DNA from: Bacteroidota bacterium
GTDB taxonomy: Bacteria; Bacteroidota; Bacteroidia; Chitinophagales; Chitinophagaceae
Reading direction: 5' to 3'
Length of the DNA stretch: 40,559 nucleotides
NCBI GenBank assembly: GCA_018268015.1
Contig: JAFDXJ010000031.1
Location: 1-40,559 of the forward strand
Shown here: one piece after another, positions 35,774-40,559 of the stretch
Layout of the letters: each line of letters begins with the position of its first letter
Numbering within the stretch: the first letter of the stretch is position 1
Position numbers and translations under genes: made by a program
The notes under the pieces: generated by a model
The model's input: only the letters and a program-made list of their open reading frames with translations
The model's database searches: none
What the model was told of the DNA's origin: nothing

Positions 35774-35806
35774 AAACAAAAAGCAGTACATTTTGTGTAC
35801 TGCTTT
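35774..35806 (-). terminator. Terminator of the second rteC gene
   Basis: An 11-bp perfect stem, AAAGCAGTACA with TGTACTGCTTT around a 5-base loop (35780-35806). Read on the minus strand it is followed by TTTTTGTTT, 23 bases after the rteC stop. Confidence 0.75.
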
Positions 35807-35828
35807 GCATTTACTGGCTAACCTTTAG

Positions 35829-36695
35829 CTAAAGGTCTTTATCCATATACTCTTCGAGGGAAATTTTGAGTTGGTCTAAAAACGCCGTTCGGGAACCTGC
35901 CCTTGTTTTCATCCGGTGGAAAGAATGATGTATATCGTTCAAGGGTGTTTGGAATAGCACCTGAAAAATCAAAGCTAATTTTCGAATATTTATTTTTCCA
36001 TAGGTAATAGAATTTGAAGCATATAGGGCGTATATCAGTTCAATAAGTGCATTTTGAGAATTTGTCCACGAAATATCCTTGTTTGCATCTCCATTTAGTA
36101 AAATTGTATCGGGATTGTCTTCTGGGTTGATTTTGGTAAGCATATAAGTATAAAGTAATTCATTCGCTATAATGTGGGCTATTTTGTTATCAAAGTATGT
36201 GGAGAAACTTAGGTCGATTTCAAACACGCCACTCTTTAACCCATCGTGGTAATTGATTTGTCCGAGCCTGAAATAAATATGGTCACGGTCTGTTCTGTCA
36301 GCACGGTAGTATCTGTAAAAATCCTCATTGCAAATGCTTTCTTTATATTCTGATTTGAGGGCTTTTAATTGGTTCTCATAATAGCTTTGATGTATTTTGC
36401 CATTGCTGACAGGGCAGGTAGTTTCTATACGGAATACTTTGTTATAGTAAATAAGCTTCCCTAATATTTGCGGTTTAATCTTCTTGAAAAAGTCAATCTC
36501 ACGGTGTTCGTCTTTAAACCCATCTTGTAAGACGTTGGTCTTTATGGCACACAACATCTCCTTTAGGAATAAAGTCATTTGGTAAGCCTCATCCGCAGTT
36601 TGCATCATTTGAGAAGATAACTTGTCTTCCTGATGTCTAATTTCTGATAATATTTTACTCAACACGATTTCCATAGCATAGTCTTTTAGATGCAT
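35829..36695 (-). CDS. rteC: RteC-family regulator (second copy)
   Basis: About 288 residues from the ATG at 36695; another ATG lies at 36674, and the frame stays open upstream to 36830. It shares with the copy at 14592-15413 the blocks EIDFFKKIKPQILGKLIYY, FYRYYRADR, ALIELIYALYA and a C-terminal MKTRAGSRTAFLDQL. RteC of CTnDOT is a winged-helix protein that activates the xis2c-xis2d-orf3-exc operon; here it lies directly upstream of the equivalent genes on the same strand, with its own terminator between. No rteA/rteB two-component genes or tetQ are visible. An inverted repeat TTTCCC/GGGAAA (36770-36788) lies upstream. Confidence 0.82.
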   Translation of the reverse strand: MHLKDYAMEIVLSKILSEIRHQEDKLSSQMMQTADEAYQMTLFLKEMLCAIKTNVLQDGFKDEHREIDFFKKIKPQILGKLIYYNKVFRIETTCPVSNGKIHQSYYENQLKALKSEYKESICNEDFYRYYRADRTDRDHIYFRLGQINYHDGLKSGVFEIDLSFSTYFDNKIAHIIANELLYTYMLTKINPEDNPDTILLNGDANKDISWTNSQNALIELIYALYASNSITYGKINIRKLALIFQVLFQTPLNDIHHSFHRMKTRAGSRTAFLDQLKISLEEYMDKDL

Positions 36696-37131
36696 CACTA
36701 CTTGTTTCGGAGTTGCGACTGTTGTTGTTATGCCAAAATTTGGAATTAATATTGAAACCAATCTCACAGTTTCCCCCATATTGGGAAAGATTTTTTTAAG
36801 GAAGTATATAAATTGAAAAGGTAAAAACAAAAAAAAAGGGCTAAGTACAATAAGACTATACCCTTTATTTATTAAATTTGCTTCAATGATTTACAAGGTA
36901 ATCAGATGAAAGCGAGTGCAGTAAGCACCATTACTAAATCGTTACCGATAGAATTTCCCATTCTTGTAAACTACTCTTTATTAGTCACTTTGGGCTATAT
37001 TAATCTTTTTTTATAAAAAAAATGAGGCTTTCATGATCATTTAATTTCAGTTGATGGGGTACCAGTCGGTAGGGGAGTGTTATCTCTTTACCGGCTTATT
37101 CGTGAGTCCGCTTATTTCTGCACACTTTCTT
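36696..37131. other. Gene-poor junction between mobile element and host genes
   Basis: These 436 bases carry no recognisable gene. A plus-strand -7-like box TAAATTTG lies at 36873-36880, followed by a 36-codon open frame (36906-37016, starting MKASAVSTITK) that matches nothing I know. AAAGGG (36835-36840 region) and CCCTTT (36861-36866) could pair, and on the minus strand would be followed by a run of T, a possible terminator. The boundary of the conjugative element probably lies here, since genes to the right look chromosomal, but no att repeat could be defined because the other end is outside the window. Confidence 0.4.
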
Positions 37132-37713
37132 TCAAAGATCCATTTGTAAAATTGTTTTTATTTCTTGTTGTAATACCGGGATGGCTTCGTTTAAAAACCA
37201 GGGATTCACCAATAGCCAGTTTTGATTGCGTGGTGATGGATGAGGCAATGGAAAATAACGCGGCAGGAATGCAGCATAATTTTTTACCGTATCGGTTAAG
37301 TTGCCCTTAAAGTCTTTTTTTAAATAATAACGTTGGGCATATTGCCCAATCAAAATTATTAGAGGTTCATTTTTAAAATGTTTCATTACCTGTGGATGCC
37401 ATAGTGGGGCACATTCCGGCCTGGGTGGAAGATCACCGGATACACCTTTACCCGGATAACAAAAGCCCATGGGTAAGATGGAGAAAATACCGGGATTATA
37501 AAAAGTGGCTTCATCAACATTCAGCCAGGCTCTTAATTTATTACCACTGGCATCATTCCAGGGGATTCCGGTCTCATGGACACGCCTGCTGGGCGCCTGA
37601 CTGATAATAACAATCCTGGAATATTTGTTTAACTGAACTACCGGTCTTGGGCCAAGGGGTAAATTTTCTTTACATACCGTACACTTCAATATTTTTTTTA
37701 AAAGGAAATCCAT
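37132..37713 (-). CDS. Uracil-DNA glycosylase family protein (family 4-like)
   Basis: A 193-residue protein. Four cysteines, C11xxC14, C85 and C101, are spaced as in the iron-sulfur family 4 uracil-DNA glycosylases. The active-site block reads ISQAPSRRVHETGIPW in place of the usual GEAPG, and the C-terminal loop is PLPHPSPRNQNWL (H158). It would remove uracil or a related damaged base. The unusual first motif leaves substrate range uncertain. A minus-strand promoter lies 13 bases upstream. It appears to be a host gene rather than part of the mobile element. Confidence 0.85.
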   Translation of the reverse strand: MDFLLKKILKCTVCKENLPLGPRPVVQLNKYSRIVIISQAPSRRVHETGIPWNDASGNKLRAWLNVDEATFYNPGIFSILPMGFCYPGKGVSGDLPPRPECAPLWHPQVMKHFKNEPLIILIGQYAQRYYLKKDFKGNLTDTVKNYAAFLPRYFPLPHPSPRNQNWLLVNPWFLNEAIPVLQQEIKTILQMDL

Positions 37714-37726
37714 TTTTTAGTACGTA

Positions 37727-37734
37727 CAAAGGTA
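37727..37734 (-). promoter_or_regulatory. -7 box of the uracil-DNA glycosylase gene
   Basis: On the minus strand TACCTTTG matches TAnnTTTG, 13 bases before the ATG at 37713. The -33 region is weak. The remaining stretch to 37975 shows no gene. Confidence 0.55.
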
Positions 37735-37975
37735 GGCTGTAAGTATAAAAATTTACCAAAAGGATCAATTTGAAAATGAATGGCGCGTTTAATATGGAAG
37801 ATACATTTGAAAAATTTATAGTGCATGTTTTTTGCAGTCATTCATCGAATCAAATTCATCAACTCCTATAAGCAAATAGCAATAGGGCAAAATATTCTAT
37901 GCTTCAATAGCACATCTTTTGACAGTTGCTAACGAAGTCAACAAAGGAAAAGTGGTCAATAAAAAAGTAGCTTTC

Positions 37976-38425
37976 TTACCATTTATCGGCTTCTTCTGTA
38001 GAAGCATTGTCCGAATGATCGGGGCCGACAATATGCATGGTTTCACGCATAGGGTTGACTTCTTTTTCCGGGGCAGGTTGGATTGGTTCTTCCGTAGTCA
38101 TAGATGCCGGTGCATGATCAAATCCGTTTTCATTTTCATCATGATTGAATGCATCGAAATCGAAGTCAGGCATTAATTCGGTCTTCACATGATCAATGGC
38201 TTCATTTAATGCTTTAGCAAATTTGTTGAAGTCTTCTTTATATAAAAATATTTTATGTCTGTCATACCCATCATCATTGGCGCGCTTACGGCTTTCCGTA
38301 ATTGTGAGGAAGTAGTCGCTGCTGCGCGTTTCTCTTACATCGAAAAAATAAGTTCTTCTTTTTCCCGCGCGTACCCTGTTGCTGTACACACTTTCATTTC
38401 TCTTGTCGTTGTTTTCGTAAGCCAC
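37976..38425 (-). CDS. DUF3276 (PUR-like) nucleic-acid-binding protein
   Basis: A 149-residue protein. Residues about 12-85 form the PUR-type repeat (VYSNRVRAGKRRTYFFDVRE, DYFLTITESRKR, HKIFLYKEDFNKFAKAL) of DUF3276, a small Bacteroidota family related to single-strand DNA/RNA-binding Pur-alpha. The C-terminal third is acidic and low in complexity. It starts at GTG 38425. Its promoter lies inside the end of the ABC transporter gene. A host gene; the cellular role is not well defined. Confidence 0.85.
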   Translation of the reverse strand: MAYENNDKRNESVYSNRVRAGKRRTYFFDVRETRSSDYFLTITESRKRANDDGYDRHKIFLYKEDFNKFAKALNEAIDHVKTELMPDFDFDAFNHDENENGFDHAPASMTTEEPIQPAPEKEVNPMRETMHIVGPDHSDNASTEEADKW

Positions 38426-38462
38426 TGTCGTTATTTTGTATTTTTAAAAAATAGGATTGGCG

Positions 38463-38492
38463 CAAATATAGTATTGTTTTCAACATATCAAA
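38463..38492 (-). promoter_or_regulatory. Promoter of the DUF3276 gene
   Basis: On the minus strand: TTG (38492-38490), 19 bases, then TATATTTG (38470-38463), a full TAnnTTTG box. The -33 element overlaps the last codons of the ABC transporter gene. Confidence 0.7.
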
Positions 38493-40335
38493 ATTTGGTT
38501 TCTTCAAAAATTTGATGCGGATTTTGCTCCCCGGCTAATTGTTGATGGTACAATTCTGCATAATAGCCATTTTGTTTTAGTAATTCATCATGAGTACCCT
38601 GCTCGGTAATCGTGCCATTTTCAATGACGATAATTTTGGAGAAATTCAATACCGTAAAGATGCGGTGTGTTATTAAGAGGGCTGTTTTTCCTTCAATAAA
38701 TTCATATAAGTTGCGGATGATCGTGTTTTCGGTCTTTGGATCTACGGCGCTCAGGCAATCATCAAATAATAAGATTCCATGTCCTTTGATAAGCGCACGG
38801 GCAATAGAAACCCGCTGTTTCTGCCCACCGCTCAGTGTTACCCCACGCTCACCCACTAAAGTCTGATAGCCATTTGGCAAAGCCTTTATTTCCGCATCAA
38901 TACAGGCAAGCCGGGCTGCGTTTTCAACCTGTTCGAGGGTGGGCTTTTCGGATAAGCCAAAAGCAATATTATTTTCTATCGTATCACTGAATAAGAAGAC
39001 ATCCTGGGGTACATAATTGATATGATCTCTGAGCATTTGTAATGGAATATCGCGGATGTTTTTTCCTCCAATGAAAATATCGCCACCGGATACATTGAAA
39101 AAGTGCAGCAGCAATTGAGCAATGGTCGTTTTACCGCTTCCTGTTTTACCTAAAATCAAGACCTTTTCACCTTCTGCAATATGCAGGTTAAAATGTTTCA
39201 AGGCTTGGATCCCGGTATGCGCATAAGTAAAGGATACATCTTTAAATAAAATATCTCCCCCGATTTTTTCTTCCATTTTTTCTGAGCGGTCCACTGCCAT
39301 ATCCGGTTGAATACTCAGAAATTCATTGATGCGTTTCTGGGATGCAGCTGCCCTTTGAATCATACTGGCCGTCCATCCGATAGCGCTAACCGGGAATGTA
39401 AGCATATTGATATAGATAACAAACTCCACAATCAGGCCCACATGTTGCGGATCACGAATGGCCATGAAACATCCCGCCAAAACCGTAATCAATGTACTTA
39501 AACCAATCATTAATGAAATGCTGGGGAAATAAATGGCCTCTACCCGTGCCAGGCTAATGGCATTTTTACGATACGTTTCGCTGTTTTCCTTAAAAAAATG
39601 AAACATGGCTTTCTCCTGAACAAAGGATTTGATGACGCGGATTCCGGCATAAGACTCCTGTGCATTGGTTGTGAGATCTGATAAACTGGCCTGTACTTTC
39701 TCACTTTTTTTATGTATAATGGAATTCACAAAATAGATCGTAATGGCCAGTAAAGGCAATGGAGATAAAACAAGTAAAGTAAGATGCACATCTTTGCGTA
39801 ACATATTCACTACGCAAAAAGTGATTAAGGTCGTGAGGTTAATAAAATACATGATTGCCGGCCCTACATACATTCTTACACGGCTTACATCTTCCGTAAT
39901 TCGATTCATGAGGTCGCCGGTTCGGTTTATTTTGTAAAATGAAGCATCGAGGCTTTGATATTTTTTATAGATTTCATTTTTCTGATCATATTCTATATGG
40001 CGGCTCATCACGATAATTGTTTGCCGCATGAAATAAAGAAACAGGCCACGGATTAGAGCCACTACAAGAATCGTGACACTGCTGATAATTACGATATTTG
40101 AAAAATCAAAATGATTCACCCAATGAATAAAACCATTCATTGTTTTTCCATATACTTCGGATGATGCGGATGAAGGCTTTCCCGAAAGGAATTGTTGCAT
40201 TTTGCCTACTATAAACCCGGTTATTTCCGGGGCAAGTACGGCAAAGTAATTGGATGCAATGACGAAAAGGATGCCACTAAAAAAGCGGTAGCGGTATTTC
40301 CAGAAATAAGCATTTAAAACACTGAGGTTTCTCAA
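38488..40335 (-). CDS. ABC exporter half-transporter with non-canonical ATPase site
   Basis: A 615-residue exporter with an N-terminal membrane domain (six spans, about 18-320) followed by the nucleotide-binding domain: LGKTGSGKT (Walker A, near 395), a Q-loop in NYVPQDVF, the signature LSGGQKQR, and Walker B ILLFDD with D525-D526. The catalytic position after Walker B is Asp (D526) instead of Glu, as in the degenerate half of heterodimeric exporters such as TM287/288 or YheI/YheH, so it may need a partner protein encoded elsewhere. The start is TTG at 40335; no in-frame ATG lies close. Substrate unknown. It appears to be a host gene. Confidence 0.88.
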   Translation of the reverse strand: MRNLSVLNAYFWKYRYRFFSGILFVIASNYFAVLAPEITGFIVGKMQQFLSGKPSSASSEVYGKTMNGFIHWVNHFDFSNIVIISSVTILVVALIRGLFLYFMRQTIIVMSRHIEYDQKNEIYKKYQSLDASFYKINRTGDLMNRITEDVSRVRMYVGPAIMYFINLTTLITFCVVNMLRKDVHLTLLVLSPLPLLAITIYFVNSIIHKKSEKVQASLSDLTTNAQESYAGIRVIKSFVQEKAMFHFFKENSETYRKNAISLARVEAIYFPSISLMIGLSTLITVLAGCFMAIRDPQHVGLIVEFVIYINMLTFPVSAIGWTASMIQRAAASQKRINEFLSIQPDMAVDRSEKMEEKIGGDILFKDVSFTYAHTGIQALKHFNLHIAEGEKVLILGKTGSGKTTIAQLLLHFFNVSGGDIFIGGKNIRDIPLQMLRDHINYVPQDVFLFSDTIENNIAFGLSEKPTLEQVENAARLACIDAEIKALPNGYQTLVGERGVTLSGGQKQRVSIARALIKGHGILLFDDCLSAVDPKTENTIIRNLYEFIEGKTALLITHRIFTVLNFSKIIVIENGTITEQGTHDELLKQNGYYAELYHQQLAGEQNPHQIFEETKF

Positions 40336-40439
40336 ATCTTTTTTTACAAAGTAAAGTTATTGCCGTGAAAACGCCGAACGATATTCCTTCCCTTCAGGAT
40401 AGACTTTCCCGGAATTTTGCTTCCTTTTTAAAACTAATT

Positions 40440-40469
40440 TTGATGAATATCATGGAGAGCTTATTTTTG
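40440..40469 (+). promoter_or_regulatory. Promoter of the tRNA-Ser gene
   Basis: TTG (40440-40442), 19 bases, TATTTTTG (40462-40469): a near-perfect Bacteroidota housekeeping promoter whose start site should fall at the 5' end of the tRNA. Confidence 0.75.
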
Positions 40470-40473
40470 CGCC

Positions 40474-40558
40474 GGAGAGATGGCAGAGCGGTCGAATGCG
40501 GCGGTCTTGAAAACCGTTGACTGTCAAAGGTCCGGGGGTTCGAATCCCTCTCTCTCCG
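40474..40558 (+). tRNA. tRNA-Ser (anticodon UGA)
   Basis: Acceptor stem GGAGAGA (40474-40480) pairs with TCTCTCC (40551-40557), and G40558 is the discriminator. Anticodon stem GCGGT / ACCGT encloses loop CTTGAAA with anticodon TGA at 40508-40510. The T-arm reads GGGGGTTCGAATCCC, and a long variable arm lies between, as expected for serine. CCA is not encoded within the window. tRNA genes are common attachment sites for conjugative elements, but no second copy of this 3' end is seen here. Confidence 0.93.
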
Positions 40559-40559
40559 C

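Noticed and set aside
36906..37016. 36-codon open frame after a promoter-like box in the junction region
   Set aside because: Too short and unlike anything known to me to be called a gene; kept only as a note in the junction entry.
40474..40558. tRNA-Ser as attachment site of the element
   Set aside because: Four host-like genes or features separate it from the element, and no duplicated tRNA 3' end is visible within the window, so there is no direct support.

Overview
The window looks like the right-hand part of an integrated conjugative element (ICE / conjugative transposon) of the Bacteroidota, followed by a short stretch of host chromosome that ends in a tRNA-Ser gene. The Bacteroidota assignment rests on repeated TAnnTTTG -7 promoter boxes, MobA/MobB/MobC-type mobilization genes, two RteC homologues, a CTnDOT-like excision operon, and DUF3276 and DUF3347 proteins. 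Within the phylum, Chitinophagaceae or Sphingobacteriaceae is a guess. The integrase and the tra (mating-pair) genes are not here and would have to lie to the left.

Layout. (1) 1-1885: a terminator, a large inverted repeat that is the best oriT candidate, then mobA and mobB. (2) 1969-3192: a small mercury-type cassette (ArsR regulator, MerT-MerP fusion, GDCCVxC protein) without a visible merA; it separates mobB from the coupling protein gene mobC (3390-5390). (3) 5471-14457: a divalent-cation efflux cluster, with a Cys/His-rich secreted protein, a CzcA-type RND pump fused to its outer-membrane TolC-like partner, a lipoprotein adaptor, an isoprenylcysteine-methyltransferase-like membrane protein, a Cd/Zn/Co P-type ATPase and a small membrane protein. 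(4) 14592-21283: RteC (+), and on the minus strand a giant DNA methylase-helicase with DUF1896. (5) 21446-30346: a copper cluster, with an HMA-AraC fusion regulator, Cu+ ATPase, CopZ-like chaperone, Cys-rich secreted protein, HMA-DUF3347 protein, DUF305 protein, DUF3347 lipoprotein, haem-binding protein and a multicopper oxidase with a barrel-like tail. (6) 36695-30390 (minus): a second RteC, two excisionase-like HTH proteins, DUF3945, topoisomerase III and an ORF6N-PLD protein, matching the rteC / xis2c-xis2d-orf3-exc logic of CTnDOT. (7) 37132-40559: host-like genes (family-4-type uracil-DNA glycosylase, DUF3276, ABC exporter half, tRNA-Ser(UGA)).

How it works together: the element carries three metal modules at three different junctions of a conserved conjugation/excision backbone. 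Hg-type uptake and sensing, Zn/Cd/Co efflux and Cu export/oxidation are separate transcription units. Several have promoters so close to the start codon that leaderless or near-leaderless mRNAs are expected. No tetQ-rteA-rteB signal module is visible, so what drives the two RteC proteins is open.

The strongest candidates for under-described biology are the HMA-AraC copper regulator, the two-DUF3347 / haem / multicopper oxidase relay, the single-chain RND-TolC pump with an internal signal peptide, and a cluster of GCCAA(T) sites between the second rteC and the excision operon. All functional calls come from motifs read by eye; no database search was run.
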